From SIG603 sp964370115 (GTDB lineage Bacteria; Bacillota; Clostridia; Oscillospirales; Acutalibacteraceae): DNA of 64,000 nt. Numbering within the stretch: position 1 is the stretch's first letter; every line of letters begins with the position of its first letter. Positions 44,325 to 53,256 of this stretch are shown here, in pieces. Location of the stretch: positions 1 to 64,000 of the forward strand of contig CAYJIA010000004.1 in the NCBI GenBank assembly GCA_964370115.1, written 5' to 3'. Below the pieces are notes generated by a model that was not told the DNA's origin, searched no databases, and worked only from the letters and a program-made list of their open reading frames with translations. Position numbers and translations under genes: made by a program.

Positions 44325-46520
44325 ATGAATATAAAAACAAGGACATATGAAGAACTTGAAGAACTTATAGTTAATAGCGGTAGAAATTATAATGTTGAAA
44401 AAATAAGAGAGGCGTATGTGCTTTCAGAAAAAGCCCATGGAACTCAAAAAAGGAGTTCCGGAGAACCTTATATCGTGCATCCAATTGCGGTATCATACTT
44501 GCTTGTCGAAATGGGTATGGACTCAGAGTCTATAATTGCAGGACTTTTGCATGATGTAGTGGAAGACACAGATATTCCCCTTGAAAAAATAGCGTCACAG
44601 TTTGGTGAGCCTATTGCAATGCTTATAGATGGACTTACAAAAATTGGTAAAATCCCTTTCTCGTCAAGAGAAGAGGAACAGGCTGAAAATATTCGTAAAA
44701 TGCTTATGGCAATGGCAAAGGATATTAGGGTAATTATAATTAAATTTGCAGATAGAATGCATAACTTGAGCACTTTGGAGTACATGTCGCCTCAAAAGCA
44801 AAGGGACAAAGCCCTCGAGTGTTTAGAAGTCTATGCGCCTATTGCCCACAGGCTTGGTATGAGAACTGTTAAAGAGTACATGGAAGATGTTTCTCTAAAA
44901 TATCTTGACCCCATTGCCTATGCTGAAATAATTAATGATTTAGAGAAAAAAGGCAAATCAAGAAATCAGTTTATTACAGAGACTAAAGAAGAAATTATAA
45001 ACAGGGTAAAGCCGATAATTCCTGATGTTTATATTGAGGGCAGGGTTAAGAGTATAAACGGCGTTTACCGTAAAATGTTTATTCAAGGCAAACATTTTGA
45101 CGAGATTTTTGACGTGTTTGCACTTAGAATTATTGTCGACACCGTAACCGACTGCTACAATGTTTTAGGAATAATACATGATATGTTTAAACCTATTCCA
45201 AGCAGGTTTAAAGACTATATTTCAACTCCAAAACCAAATATGTACCAAAGTCTTCATACTACGGTTTTAGGTAGAAGTGGTATTCCGTTTGAGGTGCAAA
45301 TAAGAACATGGGAGATGCACCAAACGGCGGAGCTTGGAATTGCCGCGCACTGGCAGTATAAACTTGGTATTACCGATAAAGCCAGTGCTGCACAAATTGA
45401 TAAAGAGTTAAAAATGCACCTTAGCTGGATAGACCAAATGCTACAAAACCAAGAGGACAGCGAGGATATTACAGATTTAGTACAATCCATTAAGACCGAT
45501 TTAGTTCCCGAGGAAGTGTTTGTGTTTACACCGAAAGGAGACGTAATTTCCTTGCCTCTTGGTGCAAATATTATAGACTTTGCATATGCAATACACAGTG
45601 CGGTTGGAAACCGTATGATAGGCGCAAAAGTAAACAAAAGGATAGTTCCACTTGACTATAAAATTAAAACAGGCGAAATTATTGAAATTATTACGACTAA
45701 GGAAGTAGGAAAAGGGCCTAACAGAGACTGGCTTACTATGGTAAGAACTGGTGAGGCGAGAAATAAAATACGTACTTGGTTTAAAAAAGAAAAAAGAGCA
45801 GAGAACATTGAAGAGGGCAAGGCTGAACTTGAAAAAGAGTTTAGGAGAAACAGCATAGTCATGTCCGATGAGCTTATGCATTTTATGATAGATTCAATTG
45901 GTAGAAGACATAGCTGTCAAACGGCAGACGACTTTTTTGCAGCTATTGGATACGGAGGTATTCACCTTTGGAAAATACTTCCAAGAATTAAAGATGAATA
46001 CCAAAAAATGGTGAAAAATGCCGTTCCTGCTAAGGTGGTTATCACAGAAGAAACCACTAAAAAAGCAGTGGGCGGTGTGCTTGTTGACGGTATGGATAAC
46101 TGTCTAATCAAATTCTCACGTTGTTGCAATCCTTTGCCAGGTGATGATATTATTGGCTTTATCACAAGAGGTTATGGCGTGTCTATCCATAAAAAAACTT
46201 GTACAAATGTGCCAAATAATACAAATGATGCACCAGAGCCAGAAAGATGGGTAGGCGCGAAATGGGCAGGACAGGTAAAAGAGGAATTTAAGGCAACGCT
46301 CCATATAACAGCAAGCGACAGGCGTGGACTTTTGGCCGACGTAACCATGCAACTTTCTGCGATGAGACTGTTTATTCACATGTTAAACTCGAGAAATCTT
46401 AAAAATACTACACAGGCGCTGATATCGACAACTATTACAATAAACGGACTTGACCATCTAAAAATGGTTATAGATAAACTTTATAAGATAGACGGCGTAA
46501 TATCTATAGAAAGAAGTTAA
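44325..46520 (+). CDS. relA: Bifunctional (p)ppGpp synthetase/hydrolase (Rel)
   Basis: A 731-residue long RSH protein that controls the stringent response. HD hydrolase domain (about 25-180) with HDVVEDTDIPLEKIA intact; synthetase domain (about 235-345) with GRVKSINGVYRKMFI and PNMYQSLHTTVLG; TGS domain (about 390-450, VFVFTPKGDVISLPLGANIIDFAYAIHS); zinc-finger/helical region with SRCCNPLPGDDI; C-terminal ACT domain. Both activities look intact. AGGAGGGG precedes the ATG. An MBL-fold gene follows 3 nt after its stop. Confidence 0.97.
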   Translation: MNIKTRTYEELEELIVNSGRNYNVEKIREAYVLSEKAHGTQKRSSGEPYIVHPIAVSYLLVEMGMDSESIIAGLLHDVVEDTDIPLEKIASQFGEPIAMLIDGLTKIGKIPFSSREEEQAENIRKMLMAMAKDIRVIIIKFADRMHNLSTLEYMSPQKQRDKALECLEVYAPIAHRLGMRTVKEYMEDVSLKYLDPIAYAEIINDLEKKGKSRNQFITETKEEIINRVKPIIPDVYIEGRVKSINGVYRKMFIQGKHFDEIFDVFALRIIVDTVTDCYNVLGIIHDMFKPIPSRFKDYISTPKPNMYQSLHTTVLGRSGIPFEVQIRTWEMHQTAELGIAAHWQYKLGITDKASAAQIDKELKMHLSWIDQMLQNQEDSEDITDLVQSIKTDLVPEEVFVFTPKGDVISLPLGANIIDFAYAIHSAVGNRMIGAKVNKRIVPLDYKIKTGEIIEIITTKEVGKGPNRDWLTMVRTGEARNKIRTWFKKEKRAENIEEGKAELEKEFRRNSIVMSDELMHFMIDSIGRRHSCQTADDFFAAIGYGGIHLWKILPRIKDEYQKMVKNAVPAKVVITEETTKKAVGGVLVDGMDNCLIKFSRCCNPLPGDDIIGFITRGYGVSIHKKTCTNVPNNTNDAPEPERWVGAKWAGQVKEEFKATLHITASDRRGLLADVTMQLSAMRLFIHMLNSRNLKNTTQALISTTITINGLDHLKMVIDKLYKIDGVISIERS

Positions 46521-46523
46521 AAA

Positions 46524-47138
46524 ATGGATAAAATTAAGGTGACATCACTTTTAGGTTATGGAATATTTGAAGAAAACAGCTTTGTTATTACAGAAACAGG
46601 CGAAAATGTTTCAGCAATTGTAGACCCTGGATTTGAAACTTTGCCCAAAGAACTTGAAGATTTTAATATAAAATATATTCTACTCACCCATGCACATATT
46701 GACCATATTTTCTATGCGAAAAAGCTTGCCGACAAGACAGGTGCGAAAATTGTCATAGGAAAGTATGACGAAAAGGCGCTTTCTGATGAAAACTTAAATT
46801 TGTCATCGCTTTTTGGACAAAGACTAAGTTTTAGTGCAGACATAGTATTAAACGATTTAGAAGAAATTGAGTTTGCTAAGTTTAAAATTCAAGCACTACA
46901 CACTCCGGGGCACACAGTCGGGAGTTGTTGTTATATCGTTGAAGATCATATGTTTACAGGTGACACAATAATGGCAGGTACCGTAGGCAGGACAGATTTG
47001 CCGACAGGCGATACTAGTGCTCAAAGACAGAGTTTAGAAAAGCTTAAAAATATACAAAAAGACTATATTTTATACTGCGGACACGGGCCTAACAGTACTT
47101 TGTCTAAAGAAAAGGCGTCAAACGCCTATTTGCGTTAA
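46524..47138 (+). CDS. Metallo-beta-lactamase-fold hydrolase, glyoxalase II-like
   Basis: A 204-residue cytoplasmic MBL-fold enzyme. The zinc ligands are visible: THAHIDH (HxHxDH), HTPGHTVGSCCY, FTGDTIMAGTVGRTDLPTGD and the final histidine in YCGHGPNST. The small size and spacing fit the YcbL/glyoxalase-II-like group that hydrolyses thioesters, though the substrate cannot be read. The location between rel and hemZ is common in clostridia. No strong ribosome site is seen, so translation may be coupled to rel. Confidence 0.93.
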   Translation: MDKIKVTSLLGYGIFEENSFVITETGENVSAIVDPGFETLPKELEDFNIKYILLTHAHIDHIFYAKKLADKTGAKIVIGKYDEKALSDENLNLSSLFGQRLSFSADIVLNDLEEIEFAKFKIQALHTPGHTVGSCCYIVEDHMFTGDTIMAGTVGRTDLPTGDTSAQRQSLEKLKNIQKDYILYCGHGPNSTLSKEKASNAYLR

Positions 47139-47152
47139 GGAGTTTTAATTTA

Positions 47153-48640
47153 ATGATAATTTACATCAGTCATCACTTTTTTCACTATGAGGCAGGAAAT
47201 CTTTGCAGAATGTTTTTTCCTTATGCAAGCCTAAAACAGGTGGAAAATTTGGATGAATTTGTAGACGACGACATCAATGTAAAGGCAGAAATCGAAGACT
47301 TAGGTGAAAGTCTTGAGTGTAAAGTGTATTTTAAGTCTTTTAAAAAAGAAATCACAGAAAGCCTGATTATTCAAAATACCAGTGATGAAAAAGTTTTAGA
47401 GCACAATATATGCAAATGTCTTTTTAAGGCTTTCAGTAAAGCCACGGAAAATACACCAAAGTGGGGAATGCTCACGGGTATACATCCTGTAAAGTTTTTT
47501 TACCAAACAATACAAAGCCTTGGTAAAGCTGAGGCAGAGCGGATTTTTAGGGAAGAATATTTTGTGAGCGAAGAAAAATTGGAGCTTTCAAACATTATTA
47601 TTAACACCCAACAAGAAGCACTAGATAAAAATGGAGAAAACGACTTTAGCCTTTATGTGTCAATTCCTTTTTGCCCCAGTCGCTGTAATTACTGTTCATT
47701 TGTCTCTCAGAGCATTGAAAAGACTAAAAAGCTAATTCCACCGTACTTGAAACTTTTATTAAAAGAGCTAGAAGAGACGGCGAAAATAGCTAAGGAGCTT
47801 GGACTAAGACTTTTAACAGTATATATAGGAGGCGGAACGCCTACAACGCTTGAAGCAGACGAGCTTAAACTGCTTATTGATTTTATTAAAAATAATTTTA
47901 ATATGTCAAATTGTTTTGAATTTACAGTAGAAGCAGGCAGACCTGACACTATTACAAAAGAAAAACTTGAAGTGCTAGAAAGCGAAGACGTGCTTAGAAT
48001 TAGCATTAATCCGCAAAGTATGAATGATAGAGTGCTTGAAACGATAGGAAGACACCACAGTGCAAAGCTTGTAAGCGAAATGTATAAACTTGCAAGGGAA
48101 ACAGGCATAAAGCAAATTAATATGGATTTAATCGCAGGACTTGAGGGAGACAGTTTTGAAACATTCAAAGAAAGTATCGACGAAATAATAGAGCTAAACC
48201 CAGATAACATAACGGTACATTCATTGGCGCTTAAGCGCTCTGCCGATATATTCAAAGACGAAAAAAGGCTTGAATATCACAGCAGAATAGAAGAAATTAC
48301 AAAAATGGTGGATTATAGCGTGGAAACACTGATGAAAAACGGATATTTGCCGTATTATTTATATAAGCAAAGTAGAAGTGCTGCAAATATGGAAAATACT
48401 GGCTTTGCAAAAGCAAATACTCAGTGTGCTTACAATATTTATACCATGGACGAAAGTCAAACTGTAATAGCCTGTGGAGCAGGGGCGGTATCAAAAATAA
48501 AAGATCCATATTCTAACAGGCTTGAGCGAATATTTAATTTTAAATATTCATATGAGTATATAGACAGATTTGATGAAATTTTGAACAGAAAAAAAGAGGT
48601 GATTTATCACTATGAGCAATTTCGCAAGCGGGTACATTAA
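47153..48640 (+). CDS. hemZ: Radical-SAM HemZ-type coproporphyrinogen dehydrogenase-like protein
   Basis: A 495-residue HemN/HemZ-family radical-SAM protein. After about 165 residues of a HemZ-type N-terminal domain comes YVSIPFCPSRCNYCSF, with the CxxxCxxC cluster motif, then YIGGGTPTTLEADEL, RISINPQSMNDRVLETIGRHHS and INMDLIAGLEGD. HemZ is often annotated as oxygen-independent coproporphyrinogen III oxidase, but its true role in organisms with few haem genes is uncertain; no other haem gene is in the window. AAGGAG lies before the start. It overlaps the next gene by 29 nt. Confidence 0.93.
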   Translation: MIIYISHHFFHYEAGNLCRMFFPYASLKQVENLDEFVDDDINVKAEIEDLGESLECKVYFKSFKKEITESLIIQNTSDEKVLEHNICKCLFKAFSKATENTPKWGMLTGIHPVKFFYQTIQSLGKAEAERIFREEYFVSEEKLELSNIIINTQQEALDKNGENDFSLYVSIPFCPSRCNYCSFVSQSIEKTKKLIPPYLKLLLKELEETAKIAKELGLRLLTVYIGGGTPTTLEADELKLLIDFIKNNFNMSNCFEFTVEAGRPDTITKEKLEVLESEDVLRISINPQSMNDRVLETIGRHHSAKLVSEMYKLARETGIKQINMDLIAGLEGDSFETFKESIDEIIELNPDNITVHSLALKRSADIFKDEKRLEYHSRIEEITKMVDYSVETLMKNGYLPYYLYKQSRSAANMENTGFAKANTQCAYNIYTMDESQTVIACGAGAVSKIKDPYSNRLERIFNFKYSYEYIDRFDEILNRKKEVIYHYEQFRKRVH

Positions 48641-49565
48641 ATATATAAATCATTTAGAGCAAATAAACGATGCGGCACTTATAAATCCGCAAAACATGAT
48701 TAATGAGGTTGAAGCTTCGTATGAAGAGCATTTGCAAAATATTGCAAGAAATATAGTAAGTAGACAAGAAAAGGTAAAAATATGTATGCTAGCAGGACCT
48801 AGCAGTAGTGGGAAAACTACGACAGCGCATCTTTTAAAGGAGCATTTATGCGAATTTGGAAAAAACGCACATATTATTTCTATGGACAATTACTATTTTG
48901 CAAGGGAAGAGGCGCCACTGCGTCATGATGGAACAAGAGACTTTGAAACGCTAGACGCGGTCGACATAAACGGTATACAAGCTTGTCTTAATGATATAGT
49001 AAGTGGAAAAAAACTGTTAATTCCAACTTATGACTTTACCTTAGGCAGAAGGACACAAGAATTGACTGAAATAGATTTAGACGAAGACGATATAATCATT
49101 ATGGAGGGAATTCACGCTTTAAACCCTGTTTTTACAAGCAAGATTTTAAACAGTTGCGTAATAAAGTTATATGTAAGTGTAAAACAGCCGATTAAAGATG
49201 CAAATGGGGACGTAATAGGCCCTATGGATTTAAGACTTGTCCGAAGAATTGTAAGAGATATGCAGTTTAGAAACACAACACCTGAAAAAACACTTGAAAT
49301 GTGGAATAATGTTATGGACGGGGAAAATAAATATATTAGGCCATATAGGCTGTCGGCAGATTATACAGTAAATTCAATTCACATTTACGAGGGCTGTGTG
49401 ATGAGGACTTTAGCTATAAAAACACTTAGAGCAATTGCACAGGACAGTCCATATTATAAAAAAGCAAGGCAACTAGAGTCTAAGTTAATGAGATTTGAGC
49501 CAATTGATATCAGTCATGTTCCGACAAATTCTATGCTTAGAGAGTTTATTGGAAGCAATTTGTGA
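48612..49565 (+). CDS. Uridine kinase-like nucleoside kinase, short form
   Basis: A 317-residue P-loop kinase. The Walker A motif is MLAGPSSSGKTTTAHLL (about 57-73), the base/sugar site is SMDNYYF, and TYDFTLGRRTQ and IIMEGIHALNP match uridine kinase/phosphoribulokinase proteins. Clostridial homologues often carry an N-terminal TGS plus threonyl-tRNA-synthetase-like region and reach about 550 residues; here only about 55 residues precede the kinase domain. GAGGTG at 48597 sets the ATG at 48612, inside the end of hemZ. Probably salvages uridine or cytidine. Confidence 0.88.
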   Translation: MSNFASGYIKYINHLEQINDAALINPQNMINEVEASYEEHLQNIARNIVSRQEKVKICMLAGPSSSGKTTTAHLLKEHLCEFGKNAHIISMDNYYFAREEAPLRHDGTRDFETLDAVDINGIQACLNDIVSGKKLLIPTYDFTLGRRTQELTEIDLDEDDIIIMEGIHALNPVFTSKILNSCVIKLYVSVKQPIKDANGDVIGPMDLRLVRRIVRDMQFRNTTPEKTLEMWNNVMDGENKYIRPYRLSADYTVNSIHIYEGCVMRTLAIKTLRAIAQDSPYYKKARQLESKLMRFEPIDISHVPTNSMLREFIGSNL

Positions 49566-49674
49566 ACATAATTTTTAAAAAATTCATAATTTAGTCGATG
49601 TTAGTATTTACTTTTTGAGTAATAATAGTATATAATTATATAAAACTTAAATTAAAATTAAAGGAGAAATAATC

Positions 49675-50040
49675 ATGGGAATACTTGACGATGTAGTAGT
49701 AAATGTAAAATCTGCTGCCGGTGTTGTAGGCAAGAAAGCAGGCCAAATAGTTGATGTTTCGAAACTTAGAATAAATATTTCTGAAGTAAACGGAGAAATA
49801 TCAAAAAAATTCAGACAACTTGGTGAATATGTATACGAAAACAAAAAAGAGGGCGAAATCGACGAAACAGAAATTGATGCAAGAATTGTAGAAATTGACG
49901 AGCAGTACACTCAGCTTGAAGAACTAACAAATCAAATGGCGTCACTTCAAAATAAAGTTAGTTGCCCTGTATGTAGAAAACAATGCAGTAGCGAAGCTTC
50001 ATACTGCTCAGCTTGTGGTGGAGCACTTAAAAACGACTAA
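49675..50040 (+). CDS. Small coiled-coil protein with C-terminal zinc ribbon
   Basis: A 121-residue cytoplasmic protein. Residues about 1-90 are charged and likely helical or coiled-coil (VNGEISKKFRQLGEYVYENK, then the QYTQLEELTNQMASLQNK stretch). The end is a zinc ribbon with CPVC and CSAC pairs (CPVCRKQ, YCSACGGALKND). The start has AAAGGAGA nine bases upstream. Such proteins are widespread in clostridia without a known role. It has its own AT-rich upstream region with a possible TATAAT at 49631-49636 but no convincing -35. Confidence 0.85.
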   Translation: MGILDDVVVNVKSAAGVVGKKAGQIVDVSKLRINISEVNGEISKKFRQLGEYVYENKKEGEIDETEIDARIVEIDEQYTQLEELTNQMASLQNKVSCPVCRKQCSSEASYCSACGGALKND

Positions 50041-50051
50041 TAAATTATATG

Positions 50052-50076
50052 CGGGCGACTATAAAACAGTCGCCCG
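50052..50076. other. GC-rich hairpin after the zinc-ribbon gene
   Basis: CGGGCGACT (50052-50060) pairs with AGTCGCCCG (50068-50076), loop ATAAAAC. There is no T run after it, so it is either a factor-assisted or weak terminator or an mRNA-end stabiliser. Confidence 0.5.
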
Positions 50077-50124
50077 TGTACTGTCAATAAATATGCAACA
50101 ACTAAGTTAGGATTGATTATTTTT

Positions 50125-51888
50125 ATGCCGAAAAACAAAGTATACAATAAAACTGTTGCCGGTCAAACATTTTTGCAAGGTGCCATAATACTTACTATTG
50201 GTATGGCTCTTACGAAGATTGTAGGCGCTGTGTTTAAAATCCCTCTTGCAAATGTAATTTCTGAGAATGGTATGGGTTATTTCAATACGGCATATACGTT
50301 TTACAGCGTTATTTTTAGCTTGTCCACAGCTGGATTTCCAACAGCCATTACAAAAATGGTTGCGCAAAACCACTCCCTTGGACGATACAACGATGTAAGG
50401 CAAATAAAGCGTGTTGCCCTGCCACTTTTTTCTATTACAGGACTTTTAGGAATGCTTGTAATGCTCTTTGGTGCAGGTCTTTATACTCAAATCATTGATA
50501 ACCCTGGAGCGACACTTCCAATTATGGTTCTCGCACCGTCAATACTCTTTTGTTGCCTTTCCTCGGTATATAGAGGGTATTATGGTGGTCTTAGAAACAT
50601 GTATCCGACAGCGACGTCTGAGGTGCTTGAGGCACTGTCAAAGCTGATTTTTGGCTTGAGCGGAGCTATTGCAACTGTTTATTTTTTAAATGCTGAATAC
50701 AGTGCAAGTGGCACAATATTCGGTTTTGCAATGGAAGAAAGTGCTGCGGTGCTTTCAACTTATTCATATGCGGCGTCGGCTGCGATTTTAGGAGTTTCAA
50801 TTGGTTCATTAATTAGCTTTTTATATTTATTTATTTACCATAAAAGAAGAGGGGACAGTATTACTCCTGAAATGTACAGGAGTTCTCCAAAGCCACATTC
50901 AGGACGCTCTATAGCAAAAAAACTTATGCTTATTGCTATTCCAATCGGAATAGGTTCTCTAACGCTGAGTATCGCAGGTATGATAGACACAACCTTTCTT
51001 TTAGGAAGGATTGGAGATATCACAAGGGACTCTTCAGATACGCTTTTAGGTATATATAATGGACTTATACCCGAGGAAAATTTAAGCGATTTATCTAGTA
51101 TTCCAAACTATTTGTTTGGCTGCTATACAAACGCACTTACTATTTATATGTTAGTGCCAACAATTACCCAAGCTTTAGGGATTAGTGCCCTGCCAAGCCT
51201 TACAACGGCTTGGACAAAGCAAGACAAAACTGAAATTAAAAAGAACATGGAAGCTATAATGCGCATTACTTGCCTTATTTGTATTCCGGCAGGTCTTGGA
51301 ATTACCGCTCTCGCGCAGCCTATTGCGACACTCTTATACGGAAGTGGCGGAGGCTCTGTGATTATCGGAAGAGTGCTAATGGTTTTAGGAGTTGCGGCAG
51401 TGTTTTCTGCGCTTGGAACACCTGTTTCGAGCATGTTGCAAGCCATAGGTAGGGTGGATTTGCCTGTTAAATTTTTAACAGCTGCAATGGTTTTAAAGAT
51501 AGTTATAAACTACTTTCTATGTGGTATACCTGAAATTAATGTTTTGGGTGCGGGCATTGGAACACTTGTTGCATATGCGTTTTCGTCAATTTGCCAAATT
51601 TTCATGCTAATGAAGCTGTCGGGAGTAAAAATTGGGGTTAAATCCACTTTTATTAAACCCTTAGTTTGCGCGATTATTTGTGCGATTTCGGCATGGGGCG
51701 CGTCTTTTGCCACACAATATATTGGGCTTTCAATGAGTATAGCATGTATAGTTGGTGTATTTGTCGCAGTTGTTGTATATATAATGGCTCTGCTTATATC
51801 AAAAACAATAACAAAGTACGATGTGTCAATGTTGCCAAAAAGTGAAAAAATTTTAAATTTACTTGAAAAAAGAGGCTGGATAGGTTAA
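50125..51888 (+). CDS. SpoVB/MurJ-like polysaccharide or lipid flippase (MOP superfamily)
   Basis: A 587-residue membrane protein with about 14 spans. The N-terminal segment FLQGAIILTIGMALTKIVGAVFKIPLANVIS is typical of SpoVB/YabM/YkvU-type MOP exporters, as are STAGFPTAITKMVAQN and CLSSVYRGYYGGLRNMYPTA. It probably flips a lipid-linked cell-wall precursor or polysaccharide. The ATG at 50125 is preferred to an in-frame TTG at 50113 that sits on the AGGA ribosome site. Followed after 3 nt by mazG, matching the yabM-yabN order of Bacillus. Confidence 0.9.
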   Translation: MPKNKVYNKTVAGQTFLQGAIILTIGMALTKIVGAVFKIPLANVISENGMGYFNTAYTFYSVIFSLSTAGFPTAITKMVAQNHSLGRYNDVRQIKRVALPLFSITGLLGMLVMLFGAGLYTQIIDNPGATLPIMVLAPSILFCCLSSVYRGYYGGLRNMYPTATSEVLEALSKLIFGLSGAIATVYFLNAEYSASGTIFGFAMEESAAVLSTYSYAASAAILGVSIGSLISFLYLFIYHKRRGDSITPEMYRSSPKPHSGRSIAKKLMLIAIPIGIGSLTLSIAGMIDTTFLLGRIGDITRDSSDTLLGIYNGLIPEENLSDLSSIPNYLFGCYTNALTIYMLVPTITQALGISALPSLTTAWTKQDKTEIKKNMEAIMRITCLICIPAGLGITALAQPIATLLYGSGGGSVIIGRVLMVLGVAAVFSALGTPVSSMLQAIGRVDLPVKFLTAAMVLKIVINYFLCGIPEINVLGAGIGTLVAYAFSSICQIFMLMKLSGVKIGVKSTFIKPLVCAIICAISAWGASFATQYIGLSMSIACIVGVFVAVVVYIMALLISKTITKYDVSMLPKSEKILNLLEKRGWIG

Positions 51889-51891
51889 AAT

Positions 51892-52566
51892 ATGGAAGTA
51901 AGAAAAAATTTGTCGAAAAAAAACAGATATGATATTACTGATTTGCTAACAATTATGGATGAACTCAGATCTCCTACAGGTTGTAAATGGGACAGAGAGC
52001 AAACTCATAAAAGCGTTAGGCAAAATCTAATAGAAGAGTGTTATGAGCTTGTAGAAGCTATAGACGAGGAAGACGACGAACTGTTAAAAGAAGAGCTAGG
52101 AGATGTGCTACTGCAAGTGGTGTTTCACAGCGCAATGTCAAAAGAAGATGGTAAATTTAATTTTGACGATGTGGTAAACGATGTTGCAAAAAAACTTGTG
52201 ATAAGGCATCCACATGTGTTTTCCGATACAGTTGTAAATTCAACCGATGATATTTTGAAAAATTGGGATAAGATAAAAAAAGATACAAAGGGGCAAAAGT
52301 CAAATAAGGAAGTGCTTTTAAGCGTATCAAAAGCTTTACCTTCGCTTATGAGACATCAAAAGGTTTTGAAAAAATCTAAGATTTTTTCAAATACTGATAT
52401 TAAAGACTTGTGCTTAAATTTTGATATTGAACCTGATTTGATAGATGAAAATACTATAGGTAAGCTTATGTCAGATTTAATTTTAATCTCTTTAAGTAAA
52501 GGCTATGACGCTGAGAAACTGCTAGGAGATTATACCGACGAATTTATTGAAAAAACAAAAGATTAG
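51892..52566 (+). CDS. mazG: Nucleoside triphosphate pyrophosphohydrolase MazG
   Basis: A 224-residue house-cleaning NTP pyrophosphatase. Motifs: LRSPTGCKWDREQTHKSV, the metal-binding EECYELVEAIDEEDDE and EELGDVLLQVVFHS, then RHPHVF. The C-terminal repeat domain is short and divergent, so the protein is somewhat smaller than the roughly 260-residue norm. It is equivalent to the C-terminal part of YabN. It lies between the flippase gene and hup. Confidence 0.95.
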   Translation: MEVRKNLSKKNRYDITDLLTIMDELRSPTGCKWDREQTHKSVRQNLIEECYELVEAIDEEDDELLKEELGDVLLQVVFHSAMSKEDGKFNFDDVVNDVAKKLVIRHPHVFSDTVVNSTDDILKNWDKIKKDTKGQKSNKEVLLSVSKALPSLMRHQKVLKKSKIFSNTDIKDLCLNFDIEPDLIDENTIGKLMSDLILISLSKGYDAEKLLGDYTDEFIEKTKD

Positions 52567-52634
52567 TTATCTCACGGTGTACTTAATTTTACCGATGATA
52601 TATAAATTATTAAAAAATATTGGAGGAATAAAAA

Positions 52635-52910
52635 ATGAACAAAACAGAATTAATTTCTGCAGTTGCAGAAAAAACAGGACTATCAAAAAGAGATGCAGAC
52701 GGTGCAGTTGTAGCGGTTATCGATACAATCATTGAGAACCTTTCTGCAGGCGAGAAAGTTCAACTTGTTGGCTTTGGTACTTTTGAAGTTAGAGAGAGAA
52801 GCGCTCGTACAGGTCGTGACCCAAGAACTAACAAAACTATCGAAATTCCAGCATCAAAATCACCAGCATTTAAAGCAGGTAAAGGCTTTAAAGATGCGGT
52901 TAATAAATAA
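52635..52910 (+). CDS. hup: HU-family DNA-binding protein
   Basis: A 91-residue nucleoid protein. MNKTELISAVAEKTGLSKRD, the GEKVQLVGFGTFEVRERSAR strand-turn and the DNA-binding arm GRDPRTNKTIEIPASKSPAFKAG are all classic HU. GGAGG lies eight bases before the start. A terminator follows at 52923, so a short abundant hup transcript is likely, with read-through to rqcP. Its place between mazG and rqcP is common in clostridia. Confidence 0.98.
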   Translation: MNKTELISAVAEKTGLSKRDADGAVVAVIDTIIENLSAGEKVQLVGFGTFEVRERSARTGRDPRTNKTIEIPASKSPAFKAGKGFKDAVNK

Positions 52911-52922
52911 TTGATTACTTTT

Positions 52923-52951
52923 ACAGGCTCTAAATGAGCCTGTTTTAACTT
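52923..52951 (+). terminator. Terminator after hup
   Basis: ACAGGCTC (52923-52930) pairs with GAGCCTGT (52936-52943) around TAAAT, followed by TTTAACTTTT. It lies 14 nt before the rqcP start and would reduce but perhaps not stop read-through. Confidence 0.75.
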
Positions 52952-52964
52952 TTAGGAGAATAGC

Positions 52965-53213
52965 ATGAGACTTGATAAGTATTTAAAAGTATCTCGAATA
53001 ATCAAGCGCAGAACCGTTGCAAATGATGCCTGCGATGCAGGAAAAGTCATAGTAAATGGAACCGTTGCGAAAGCTTCGTACATTGTAAAAGAAAACGATA
53101 TACTAGAACTTCAACTTGGCGTTAGAACTATTAAAGCAAGAGTTGTAGCTATTAATGAGTATGCAAGGAAAACCGAAGCCGGAGACATGTACGAGATTAT
53201 TGGTGAAGAATGA
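52965..53213 (+). CDS. rqcP: RqcP, S4-domain ribosome quality-control factor
   Basis: An 82-residue S4 RNA-binding protein (YabO/Hsp15 type). MRLDKYLKVSRIIKRRTVAND, AGKVIVNGTVAKASYIVKEND and GVRTIKARVV form the S4 fold. RqcP works with RqcH in C-terminal alanine tailing of nascent chains on stalled large subunits. In Bacillus and many clostridia it is followed by yabP, yabQ and divIC; here a terminator and convergent gene follow at once. Confidence 0.95.
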   Translation: MRLDKYLKVSRIIKRRTVANDACDAGKVIVNGTVAKASYIVKENDILELQLGVRTIKARVVAINEYARKTEAGDMYEIIGEE

Positions 53214-53220
53214 TAATAAA

Positions 53221-53256
53221 AAATAGCTGTCACGAATTTGTGACAGCTATTTTTTT
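53221..53256. terminator. Bidirectional terminator between rqcP and the RPQQ-repeat gene
   Basis: AAATAGCTGTCAC (53221-53233) pairs perfectly with GTGACAGCTATTT (53240-53252), loop GAATTT. T runs follow in both directions. The GCTGTCAC core recurs in the terminators at 1735 and 8585. Confidence 0.88.

Noticed and set aside
47113..47127. Hairpin AGGCGT-CAA-ACGCCT near the end of the MBL-fold gene as a terminator
   Set aside because: It lies within the coding sequence, has no T run, and hemZ follows 14 nt after the stop with a normal ribosome site.
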